Assembly: GCA_016207925.1 (NCBI GenBank)
Contig: JACQZB010000034.1
Span: 1 to 36,939, forward strand
Origin: Nitrospinota bacterium
GTDB taxonomy: Bacteria; Nitrospinota_A; UBA7883
Reading direction: 5' to 3'
Length of the DNA: 36,939 bases
This document shows, in pieces, positions 22,581 to 29,845 of this stretch. The position numbers and the translations under genes are program-made. The notes under the pieces were generated by a model, which ran no database searches, was not told the origin of the DNA, and saw nothing but the letters and a program-made list of their open reading frames with translations. How positions within the stretch are numbered: the stretch's first letter is position 1; each line of letters opens with the position of its first letter.

Positions 22581-23394
22581 TGGCGCGATTATCTCCTCGA
22601 TACAACAACTTGGACAGCCAGCGGGCGATGGAGCCGCGCCAGATGAAAAGGATGGTGCCCATCACCAGCACGTACTGGACAATGATGCTGCCGATGAACT
22701 TGTAATCTATCTTGTACGTCCGGGTGACCGGATCGTAGTTCGAGCAATAGATCATGGCGCGCGCCACGGCGTCCGACAGGAGGCTTTTGACGGTGCGCCC
22801 CTCGATGCTGGCGCGCAGGGCCTCCTGGACGTCCGCCGCGTCGAACTCGGTCCCGTAAAAATGGCGCCGCACCACGCCGTCCGGCCCGACCAGGGTGACG
22901 CGGTTCATGTGGTCAAAACCTTCGCCGGACTTTTCGAACCTGAAGCCCAGGTCGGCGGCCATGCCGGCCAGCGTGCCGCCGTCGGCGCGCGCGAAGGTCC
23001 ACTGGTCGAAGGAGTTGGTGAAAGACAACCCGTAGTCGCGCAGCTTTTCCGGCGTGTCGCGCAGCATGTCAACGGTGACGGAGACCAGCATGACGCGCGC
23101 CGCAAGCGCAGGCTCGAATTTTTCGCGCAAGCTCATCAGGCTTTGGTTGAGCATCACGCAGGGGCCGGGACACTCCGTATAGAAAAAGCTCAACAGCACC
23201 GGCCTTCCCATGAAACTGTGAAATTGCGTAAACTGTCCATCCTGGTTGATCAGGCGGTAGTTCTTGACCTGCCGCCCGACCGCCGCTTCCGACGCGCTTA
23301 ACACCGAATCGGCGCCCGCGTCCGCCGCGCACAACGCAACCGCGGCGCCGAGCGCCGCCGCCATGCGCGCGGCGCGCCCCGGGAAACTTTTCAT
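22543..23394 (-). CDS. SCO1/SenC/PrrC-family copper chaperone
   Basis: A 283-residue protein that delivers copper to the CuA site of heme-copper enzymes. The thioredoxin-fold motif CPGPC (Cys75, Cys79) and the distant His162 (GFDHMNRV) are the copper ligands. An N-terminal signal or anchor (about 8-28) and, unusually, a C-terminal membrane helix (about 234-255) enclose the periplasmic domain. The FFYTECPGPC and TLVGPDG strands are typical. ATG 23394 has AGGAGGAG upstream. It is the first gene of operon B and lies immediately downstream of the CuA oxidase operon, whose subunit II is its obvious client. Confidence 0.92.
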   Translation of the reverse strand: MKSFPGRAARMAAALGAAVALCAADAGADSVLSASEAAVGRQVKNYRLINQDGQFTQFHSFMGRPVLLSFFYTECPGPCVMLNQSLMSLREKFEPALAARVMLVSVTVDMLRDTPEKLRDYGLSFTNSFDQWTFARADGGTLAGMAADLGFRFEKSGEGFDHMNRVTLVGPDGVVRRHFYGTEFDAADVQEALRASIEGRTVKSLLSDAVARAMIYCSNYDPVTRTYKIDYKFIGSIIVQYVLVMGTILFIWRGSIARWLSKLLYRGDNRANGKDSTARGSAL

Positions 23395-23411
23395 GCGCTC
23401 CTCCTTTTTGC

Positions 23412-23454
23412 ATTATTGCCGCGATGGGCCGCGGGCAATATGACCAAAATCATA
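23412..23454 (-). promoter_or_regulatory. Crp/Fnr-type operator and promoter of the SCO/cytochrome b operon
   Basis: TATGA-N6-TCATA at 23439-23454 is centred 41.5 bases before a predicted start at 23405. On the minus strand the hexamer at 23417-23412 reads AATAAT, five of six bases of the -10 consensus, exactly at -12 to -7. No -35 box is needed in this class II activator layout. The leader would be only about 11 bases but still contains GGAGGAG. The same motif occurs upstream of the CuA oxidase operon. Confidence 0.65.
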
Positions 23455-23466
23455 CCAAGGCCGGAG

Positions 23467-23506
23467 CATAAAAACGCCCCGGGCCTTGAGGGCGCCGGGG
23501 CGTTTC
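23467..23506 (-). terminator. Rho-independent terminator of the heme-copper operon
   Basis: An 11-base-pair perfect stem (23472-23482 with 23495-23505) around a 12-base loop; on the minus strand it is followed by a T run. It lies 15 bases after the stop of the 41-aa gene, and separates operon A from the SCO promoter. The stem is symmetrical, so some effect on the other strand is possible. Confidence 0.85.
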
Positions 23507-23520
23507 GTGATGATCCTGCG

Positions 23521-23646
23521 TTAGCCGACCAGCCAGATTTCCGACAGGTACTTCCAGTTGAGCAGGTAGAACAACGAAAACGTGATGAAGAAAATCATGA
23601 TGAGAATGAACGATCCCTTGGGATGTTCTTCCGGTTTCAAATCCAT
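23521..23646 (-). CDS. 41-residue membrane peptide of the heme-copper operon
   Basis: A short ORF not usually called by gene finders. It encodes MDLKPEEHPKGS, then one membrane helix (about residues 12-30, rich in Ile and Phe), then LNWKYLSEIWLVG. GGGAGG precedes the ATG. It begins 19 bases after the subunit I stop and ends just before the terminator. Single-helix peptides at the end of oxidase operons (subunit IV or CcoQ-like) are common; that role is inferred from position and shape. Confidence 0.75.
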   Translation of the reverse strand: MDLKPEEHPKGSFILIMIFFITFSLFYLLNWKYLSEIWLVG

Positions 23647-23665
23647 GGTGCGCCTCCCTTTCCGG

Positions 23666-25180
23666 CTATGCGTTGACCTTTTTACCAAACAGCAGCGTGG
23701 CCACCGCCAGCAGGCAGAAGATGGCTCCGCCCAGCGCCGCCACGACGCCCGAAATGCCCATCACGGCCAGCGAGAGGTCCACGATGGGGCCGAAGTTGAC
23801 CTGGAACGGGCCGTCCACGCCGTTCATGTCCCACGAGCGGCGCGACACGCCGAACCCGCCCGCGAACATCATGGCCGTGGAGAACATCATCATGCCGCCC
23901 CCGAACAGCCACGGCTGCAGCGAGGCCAGCTTTGGCGCCACCACCTGGCGGCGGAACATCAGCGGCAGCATGTACCAGGTGATGCCCATGAACGCCATGG
24001 TCGTGCCGGCCACCACGGTGGCGTGGAAATGGCCGGGGATGCGCAGGTTGTTGTGCGCGATGATGTTGATCTGCTCCGTGCCGTAAATGACGCCGGTGAT
24101 GCCGCCCAGGAAGCCGAAACCCACCACCGAGAGAACCAGCGACGAGAAGCCGGGGTTGCCCCACGGCGCCTTCTTGAGCCATTCAAACGCGCCGCGCGTA
24201 TGGCCCTGCTTGCGCAGCGCCACCTCGGTGGCCGCGGGGACGGAGAAGGCGTGGATCATCGAGGCCAGCACCGCCAGGTGCATGAAGTAGCCGGTGTTCC
24301 ACGTTTTATGGGCCGCCGAGAAGCCGGGATCCACCAGCAGGTGATGCTCGGAGGCGATGCAGATGAACAGGATGTACAGCACGAAAGCGGTGCGGCACAC
24401 CTTTTCGTTGAGCGGCACGGCGCCCACGGTGAGCGTGGCCAGCAGGTACCAGATAGAGACCATGGCCGCGACGTTGATCTGCTGCGAGGAATGGCCGAAG
24501 CCCCAGAACAGCAGCCGGTACACCTCCGAGTCCATCACGGGGATGATCCCCGCCGCCCACAACCAGGTGGGGATGAACACGATGGCGCCCGCCGACAGCG
24601 TGATGATGGCGATGATCGCCGCCGCCGCCGCGCCGAAGGTCACCAGCGGCAGCGAGCCGGTATAGGTTTTTTCATGCTTGGCCACCACAAGGGTGGCGAA
24701 GAACACCACGCAGCCGAGGATCGCCCCCACGGCGAACAGGATAATGCCCAGGTAGTACAGGTGATGCGCCTTGAGCGGCACGTAGGAGGTGAACATCACG
24801 TCCGCGTTGCCGGTAAGGATCATCACCGCCACCAGGGCGCCGCCCACGAGCATGAGCAGGTATTGCAGCCAGCCCACCCACGGCGCCGCCAGGCGGCTGT
24901 TGAGTATGACGGCGCTGGCGAAATAGAGCACCGCCATCTCGAAGAACACGATCCACGCCACCAGCATCGCGATGCCGTGCAGCGACAGGAACCGGTAAAA
25001 CCACTCGTCGTTGAGCAAATGCACCGCTTGCCAGCGGGTGAGCGCCAGCGTCAGCCCCACGATGCCGCCCACCAGCAAGAACACGATGGATGTGACAGCG
25101 TTGAACTGGATCAGCGTTTCCGCCTTGTTGTGCACCTTGAACCCCGTGGTGGGGCAGGTGCGGTAGTTCCATGAGGACAT
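23666..25180 (-). CDS. Heme-copper oxidoreductase subunit I lacking the active-site Tyr (possible NO reductase)
   Basis: A 504-residue membrane protein with about 12 helices and all six metal ligands: low-spin heme His68 (SLHGIAML), CuB His230 (FGHSSQQ), His279/His280 (ASEHHLLV) and the helix X pair His384/His386 (RIPGHFHATV). The helix X sequence resembles B-family (ba3-like) enzymes. In O2 reductases of A and B type the residue four after the first CuB His is the cross-linked Tyr (GHPxxY); here it is Gln234 (GHSSQQ). Loss of this Tyr is a mark of nitric oxide reductase-type members of the superfamily. A Glu precedes the His pair (E278). ATG 25180 has GGGGGAGGG upstream. A true terminal oxidase with unusual chemistry remains possible. 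Confidence 0.88.
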   Translation of the reverse strand: MSSWNYRTCPTTGFKVHNKAETLIQFNAVTSIVFLLVGGIVGLTLALTRWQAVHLLNDEWFYRFLSLHGIAMLVAWIVFFEMAVLYFASAVILNSRLAAPWVGWLQYLLMLVGGALVAVMILTGNADVMFTSYVPLKAHHLYYLGIILFAVGAILGCVVFFATLVVAKHEKTYTGSLPLVTFGAAAAAIIAIITLSAGAIVFIPTWLWAAGIIPVMDSEVYRLLFWGFGHSSQQINVAAMVSIWYLLATLTVGAVPLNEKVCRTAFVLYILFICIASEHHLLVDPGFSAAHKTWNTGYFMHLAVLASMIHAFSVPAATEVALRKQGHTRGAFEWLKKAPWGNPGFSSLVLSVVGFGFLGGITGVIYGTEQINIIAHNNLRIPGHFHATVVAGTTMAFMGITWYMLPLMFRRQVVAPKLASLQPWLFGGGMMMFSTAMMFAGGFGVSRRSWDMNGVDGPFQVNFGPIVDLSLAVMGISGVVAALGGAIFCLLAVATLLFGKKVNA

Positions 25181-25194
25181 GTCCCTCCCCCTTT

Positions 25195-25725
25195 CTATGA
25201 TTCAACGTAAATTTTGCCGATCATCGAGTGGTGCCCGATGCCGCAAAATTCGTTGCAGATGATGTTGAACTCGCCGCTGGTGGTGGGCGTGAGCGTAAGC
25301 ACGTAATCCCACCCCGGCACGACCTCGAAGTTCATGTTGATCGGATATATGGACATGGCGTGAAGGACGTCCATGGAGGACAGGTGCAACCGGTAGGTTT
25401 CACCCTTCTTGAGCTTGAGGATCGGGTCCCACATCCACTGCTGGCCGCGCAGGAAAATCTCGGCCCCGGCGGGCGGCGCCACCACCGGAATGCCCGCCTC
25501 CTCACCGACGGTGTATTGCTCGATGAACTTGTCCACCACGGTCCCATAGTCATCAGGATTGATGGTGTAGTACTCCTGCGAAGAATTCTGCGTGCCGAAA
25601 ATATGCCACCAGGGCATCGCCAGCGTGATGAACACGCACCACACCGCCGCGATGGTGATCCAGATTTTCTCCTCCTTGTGCAGAGGCGAGTTCCACCAGC
25701 CTGGCTGGGGCGACGTAACGCTCAT
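25195..25725 (-). CDS. CuA-containing subunit II of the heme-copper enzyme
   Basis: A 176-residue protein with one N-terminal membrane helix (about 20-42) and a periplasmic cupredoxin domain. The dinuclear CuA site is complete: His122 (SSMDVLHAM), then Cys157, Glu159, Cys161, His165 and Met168 in CNEFCGIGHHSM. GQQWMWDP (94-101) is the aromatic patch through which electrons usually enter. The enzyme therefore accepts electrons from a soluble or attached donor such as cytochrome c, not directly from quinol. It is shorter than typical A-type subunit II and lies 14 bases upstream of subunit I. Confidence 0.93.
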   Translation of the reverse strand: MSVTSPQPGWWNSPLHKEEKIWITIAAVWCVFITLAMPWWHIFGTQNSSQEYYTINPDDYGTVVDKFIEQYTVGEEAGIPVVAPPAGAEIFLRGQQWMWDPILKLKKGETYRLHLSSMDVLHAMSIYPINMNFEVVPGWDYVLTLTPTTSGEFNIICNEFCGIGHHSMIGKIYVES

Positions 25726-25749
25726 TGGCTTTCCCTTTCGTATCGCGGG

Positions 25750-25923
25750 TTAGATGTTTGGTTTAAGCAGCGGGGAAGGCTGCGCCGTGCCCAGCTCCAT
25801 CAGCCCCCAGACCACGAACAGGATGTACGTGATCGCCACCCCAAGGAAGAACAGGAGGAATATGTCGTCGTAAAAGACTTCCCAGTATGATATTTTCTTA
25901 TCCCTGTCGTCGTCGTGAGCCAT
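25750..25923 (-). CDS. 57-residue single-helix subunit, first gene of the heme-copper operon
   Basis: A small membrane protein: charged N-terminus (MAHDDDRDKKISYWEVF), one helix (about residues 20-42, FLLFFLGVAITYILFVVWG), then a short periplasmic tail. ATG 25923 is chosen because GGGGGAG lies just upstream; an in-frame start 11 codons earlier has no ribosome site. It precedes the CuA subunit by 24 bases. Probably an accessory subunit; no family recognised. Confidence 0.8.
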   Translation of the reverse strand: MAHDDDRDKKISYWEVFYDDIFLLFFLGVAITYILFVVWGLMELGTAQPSPLLKPNI

Positions 25924-26007
25924 GACGCTCCCCCTAAAGAAGTTGGTTACCCTCAAGACGCCCGCCCGGCGAACGTCCCCTTTAAAACGCGCCCCTACGG
26001 CGTTAAC

Positions 26008-26053
26008 TTTCTACCCCGAAGCGGCAATACGCGATATGACATAAGTCATATCG
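26008..26053 (-). promoter_or_regulatory. Crp/Fnr-type operator and promoter of the heme-copper operon
   Basis: CGATATGAC (26032-26040), ATAA, GTCATATCG (26045-26053) is a perfect nine-base inverted repeat containing TATGA-N6-TCATA. Placing its centre at -41.5 gives a start at 26001 and puts TAGAAA (26013-26008 on the minus strand, four of six bases) exactly at -12 to -7. The half-site TGAC-N4-GTCA is close to those of DNR/NnrR and other Crp/Fnr regulators (TTGAC-N4-GTCAA). Leader length to ATG 25923 is about 78 bases. Confidence 0.7.
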
Positions 26054-26079
26054 AATCAACCCGTCGCGCGAATCGCGGT

Positions 26080-26637
26080 TCAAGGCGCCGTTCCGGTGGA
26101 AGCGGACGCCCCCTTTTTCCGGTTGAACTCGCGGCGGTTGGCCGCCTCCACCTCATCGTCCGACAGCGTCAGCGTCAGCGGATAGGGCCGGTCCGCCACG
26201 TTCATGACCTTCATCCTGAATTCGAGCTTCGGATGCGCGCCGAAACACTTGCCCCAGCACGCCTGCACGCTCATCATCTGCCGCCCGCTGTAATCCGGTG
26301 TGCCGTACCGGGCGACATAGGACTCGAATACCGGTATGGGATCCTGCCGCGTGGGGTACATACGGACAAGTTGGACGCGGAAAAGGCGTTTCCCCAACTC
26401 GTCGCAGGTAAAGTAAAGCTGCAATTCGTTTTTCCGCGCGGTGTAACCCATGGGCGCGCCTTTAACGGCCACGGGGGTTAGCTTCAATTCGCCGCCCGCC
26501 GCTTTCGTGGCTTCCTCGGTTGTCATGCCCAACCGGAAACCATGGATGTCCATGGTGCGGACGTCCGTTTCGCCCCAGGCGGGTCCGGCGGCCAAAACCG
26601 CGGCGAGCGTAAGGCTCACGCTAATCCCTTTCCACAT
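26080..26637 (-). CDS. Secreted protein of unknown function
   Basis: A 185-residue protein with a clear signal peptide (MWKGISVSLTLAAVLAAGPAWG, about residues 1-22). The mature part opens with IHGFRLGMTTEEA, a pattern common in small periplasmic proteins of the 'GxxxGMTxxEv' kind. Four cysteines, two of them in CWGKC, could form disulfides. The C-terminus is hydrophilic. ATG 26637 is chosen because GGAGGGGA lies just upstream; an in-frame start six codons earlier is less likely. It lies upstream of the heme-copper operon on the same strand but is separated from it by the operator region. No function can be assigned. Confidence 0.75.
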   Translation of the reverse strand: MWKGISVSLTLAAVLAAGPAWGETDVRTMDIHGFRLGMTTEEATKAAGGELKLTPVAVKGAPMGYTARKNELQLYFTCDELGKRLFRVQLVRMYPTRQDPIPVFESYVARYGTPDYSGRQMMSVQACWGKCFGAHPKLEFRMKVMNVADRPYPLTLTLSDDEVEAANRREFNRKKGASASTGTAP

Positions 26638-26774
26638 ATCACGTCCCCTCCGCATGGATATTTAGGGTACCACCATACCGGGGAGCGCCGATAGGGTGTA
26701 TGCCAAAAGCTATACATTTAGGAACTTACATGGGCGATGATTATGGCAAGCTCCACTCGTGGATCAAATGATGA

Positions 26775-26780
26775 TATAAT
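26775..26780 (+). promoter_or_regulatory. -10 box of the histidine kinase operon
   Basis: A perfect TATAAT, 36 bases before the GTG at 26816. No convincing -35 hexamer was found 16-18 bases upstream. Confidence 0.4.
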
Positions 26781-26815
26781 GTCTCTTTTACAATACAGTT
26801 GCGGAGTGTCTATTC

Positions 26816-28264
26816 GTGCTTGTTGGGGGGGAGAGAGGGGACGCCGAATTTGAAGCGGCATTCAGTAATGACTTTTTTGAAAAGTCGCTCATCCCCATCC
26901 GGGTCAGCCTGGTCATGGCGTTTTTTCTCTACGCCGGGTTTGGCTCCTTGGATATCTGGGCGGCTCCAGAATCGAAACGGTTGTTGTGGATTATTCGCTT
27001 TGGCCTTGTTTGTCCGTTGCTTGCCATCGCTTTTTTCACAACTTACGCGAACCTGTTCAGGCGCCATTCCCAACCCATCCTCGTTGCCGTCTCCTTAGTT
27101 GTGGGGATGGGTATAGTCACCATGATCGCCATTATCAACCGGGGGCAACCGGCGTTCGCCCACTATTATTCCGGTTTGATTCTTGTGACGATGTGGAATT
27201 ACACGCTGTTGCGCCTCCGCTTCTTCTACGCCACATTGACGACGTTGCTTCTTGTGATTGCCTATGAAATAACCGCCATTGTTTTCCAGGGCATGCTCAA
27301 CGGGGGTATCGCCGGGCCTGATTTCCCCACATTTCTGATCAACAATTTTTTCCTTCTGTCCGTCATCGTCATCTCGATCCTCATCGGTTACACCATCGAA
27401 ACCTATATGCGCACGGACTTCCAGCAACGCCAGGACCTCCGCAAGGCGTATGAGGATCTAAAACAAAGCCAGGCCCACCTGGTGCAGGCCGAGAAAGAAG
27501 CGTCACTGGGCCAGTTGGTGGCCGGTGTCGCTCACGAAATCAATACGCCGGTGGGCATTGGCGTGACCGCCGTCTCCCATTTCGCCGAACTCACCAAGGA
27601 CATCACCAAGGCGTTTGAGCAGCGCACGGCCACGAAACAGGATATGGAAAAATACTTCCGCGTGGTCCAGCAGGACAGCGACCTGATCCTGATGAACCTT
27701 ATCCGCACCAGCGAATTGGTGAAAAGTTTCAAGATGGTGGCCGCGGACCAAACCTCCGGCGAGCGCCGCGAATTCAATGTAAAGTCGTATATCGAGTACA
27801 TCATCCTCAGTTTGCGCCCCAAACTGAAAAAGACCTCGATCCAAGTTTCGGTGGACTGCCCCGCCGACCTTGTGATGGACAGCTATCCGGGCGCCTTGGC
27901 GCAGATATTCACCAACTTTGTCATCAACTCGCTCATGCACGCCTATGAGCCGGACGCCGAAGGGCGAATCTCTATCGCCGTGGAGCGCAACGGCGATCAC
28001 GCGGTCTTCACCTACCGCGATGACGGCAAGGGAATCCCACGGGAAAACCTGAACAAGATATTTGATCCGTTTTTTACCACCAGCCGCGGGTCGGGGGGAA
28101 CCGGGCTTGGCCTTAGCGTGGTTTCAAACCTTGTGACCCAAATGCTCAAGGGGAGCCTTCACTGCGACAGCATCCTGGGGCAAGGGGTGGCGTTCACCAT
28201 AAAAACCCCGCTCTCCTTGCGTGTCCGTGAACGCGCAGGCGCCCCTCACGAGGAAGTGAAATGA
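26816..28264 (+). CDS. Membrane-bound sensor histidine kinase
   Basis: A 482-residue kinase. Residues about 28-195 contain six predicted membrane helices with short loops, so sensing is probably within or near the membrane; the N-terminal layout resembles that of some membrane cyclases. A coiled coil (about 200-228) leads to the phospho-acceptor His240 in GQLVAGVAHEINTP. The ATPase domain shows the N-box FTNFVINSLMHAYE, G1 DDGKGIP, F-box FDPFFTT and G2 GSGGTGLGLSV. The GTG start has GCGGAG upstream. It overlaps the next gene by four bases (ATGA), so the REC-HD-GYP protein is its likely partner. Confidence 0.92.
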   Translation: MLVGGERGDAEFEAAFSNDFFEKSLIPIRVSLVMAFFLYAGFGSLDIWAAPESKRLLWIIRFGLVCPLLAIAFFTTYANLFRRHSQPILVAVSLVVGMGIVTMIAIINRGQPAFAHYYSGLILVTMWNYTLLRLRFFYATLTTLLLVIAYEITAIVFQGMLNGGIAGPDFPTFLINNFFLLSVIVISILIGYTIETYMRTDFQQRQDLRKAYEDLKQSQAHLVQAEKEASLGQLVAGVAHEINTPVGIGVTAVSHFAELTKDITKAFEQRTATKQDMEKYFRVVQQDSDLILMNLIRTSELVKSFKMVAADQTSGERREFNVKSYIEYIILSLRPKLKKTSIQVSVDCPADLVMDSYPGALAQIFTNFVINSLMHAYEPDAEGRISIAVERNGDHAVFTYRDDGKGIPRENLNKIFDPFFTTSRGSGGTGLGLSVVSNLVTQMLKGSLHCDSILGQGVAFTIKTPLSLRVRERAGAPHEEVK

Positions 28265-29823
28265 CCATGACCCACGATGACAATTTCTTCTATAGGGACG
28301 GCCCCCTCCAGGCGCCGGTGGACGAGGCCGCCGAAAAATGGAAGGTGATGATCGTTGACGATGATGAGGATGTGCATGAACTGACCGACCTGATCCTGAA
28401 AGATTTCTCATGCGATGGCTTTGGGTTGGAGTTCCTGCACGCCTATTCGGGGCGGGACGCGCGGAATCTGATCGAACGCCATCCGGACACCGCCCTTATG
28501 CTCCTCGACGTGGTCATGGAAACCGATAACGCCGGGCTTCAGGTGGTCAAGCATGTCCGCGAAACCCTGGAAAACCGCATGGTGCGGATCATACTGCGCA
28601 CGGGCCAGCCGGGAATCGCGCCCGAGAAAGAGGTCATCCGCGATTACGATATCAATGACTACAAGGAAAAAAGCGAACTGACGATTCAAAAACTCTATAA
28701 CGCTGTCTTCTCCGCGCTTCGCTCGTACCGGGACATCCGGACCATTCACCATAACCGCGAGGGGCTTGAAAGGGTCGTCAAGTCGTCGTCGCTTCTTTTC
28801 AACCTCCAATCGTTCCACAACATCGCCCGGAACGCTTTCTCGCAACTCCACTCAATCATAAAACCCACCGGGAAAAACGGAAAGGCTCCGTTCTGCTCCG
28901 GATTCCTTGCCACTTTCTCCGGCGCCGCCCCAACCCTCATCGCCGGAAGCGCGGAATATATGAAGGATGGAGAACTGACGCATTTCAAGGACGTTCCGCC
29001 GGAAATCGTCTGGCATGCCCGGCGGTCGGTCAACGAAAAAGCCAACTTCTTTACAAATGACAGTTGTTACCTCTATTTCCCCACGAGCAACCGCCTCCAG
29101 AACGTGGCGTACCTGCGCTATGCGCGTCCGCTGAACGAGTGGGACCGGCGCTTGCTGGAAATCCTCTCCTCCAGCATCACGATGGCTTTTGACAACGTTT
29201 GGCTCTATCGCCAGATCGGCACGATCCAGGAATCGGCGATTCTGAGCCTGGCGAAGCTCGCCGAGTTCAAGGACACCGACACGGGCAACCATATCCATCG
29301 AGTTTCCGTCAACACCGAACGGGCCGCCCGCGCGCTATTCTCTGGCGGGAAATACCCCGAAGATATTGACGCGCTGTTTATCGAACAGATCGGGTTGGCC
29401 AGCATTCTCCACGACATCGGGAAGGTGGGGGTGCCCGAGAGCATCCTGCTGAAAAAGGGACAACTCACGGAGGAGGAGTGGCGCATCATAAAACTCCACA
29501 CCACCATCGGCGGCGAAATCCTGCGAAAGGCCGCCGAGGGCATCCAGGGGCGCAATTATCTTGCCCTGGCCGCCGACATAGCGCTGTATCACCACGAGCG
29601 TTTTACCGGCGGGGGTTACCCCTTCGGGTTGACCGGCCACGCGATACCGGTGAGCGCGCGCATCGTGGCCGTCGTGGACGTGTACGACGCTCTGGTGTCC
29701 GAACGCCCCTATAAAAAACCGATCAGTCATGAAAAAGCCCTGGCGATCATCAGGAACGAATCGGGCGTCTCGTTCGATCCGGTGGTCGTCACCGCGTTCC
29801 TCGAAGCGCTTCAGCCGGACTAG
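28261..29823 (+). CDS. Response regulator: REC - DUF3369 - HD-GYP phosphodiesterase
   Basis: A 520-residue regulator. The receiver domain (about 27-155) has IVDDDED and phospho-acceptor Asp83 in LLDVVMET. The middle (about 165-320) matches DUF3369 (SYRDIRTIHHNREGLERVV at its start), often found between REC and HD-GYP. The C-terminal HD-GYP domain has LAKLAEFKDTDTGNHIHRV, LHDIGKVGVPESIL and HHERFTGGGYPFGL; the HD pair and GYP signature are intact, predicting c-di-GMP hydrolysis to GMP. It is coupled to the histidine kinase upstream, giving phosphorylation-controlled c-di-GMP turnover. A PilZ receptor gene begins at 36794, not in the same operon. Confidence 0.95.
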   Translation: MTMTHDDNFFYRDGPLQAPVDEAAEKWKVMIVDDDEDVHELTDLILKDFSCDGFGLEFLHAYSGRDARNLIERHPDTALMLLDVVMETDNAGLQVVKHVRETLENRMVRIILRTGQPGIAPEKEVIRDYDINDYKEKSELTIQKLYNAVFSALRSYRDIRTIHHNREGLERVVKSSSLLFNLQSFHNIARNAFSQLHSIIKPTGKNGKAPFCSGFLATFSGAAPTLIAGSAEYMKDGELTHFKDVPPEIVWHARRSVNEKANFFTNDSCYLYFPTSNRLQNVAYLRYARPLNEWDRRLLEILSSSITMAFDNVWLYRQIGTIQESAILSLAKLAEFKDTDTGNHIHRVSVNTERAARALFSGGKYPEDIDALFIEQIGLASILHDIGKVGVPESILLKKGQLTEEEWRIIKLHTTIGGEILRKAAEGIQGRNYLALAADIALYHHERFTGGGYPFGLTGHAIPVSARIVAVVDVYDALVSERPYKKPISHEKALAIIRNESGVSFDPVVVTAFLEALQPD

Positions 29824-29845
29824 CGGCCGCGCGCAAACCGCCGGC

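Noticed and set aside
20931-22646. A 571-codon plus-strand ORF over the cytochrome b fusion
   Set aside because: Shadow of the minus-strand gene, whose heme, Fe-S and membrane motifs are clear.
23582-25174. A 530-codon plus-strand ORF over the heme-copper subunit I gene
   Set aside because: It is His/Arg/Gly-rich with no motif, and lies opposite an unmistakable membrane enzyme.
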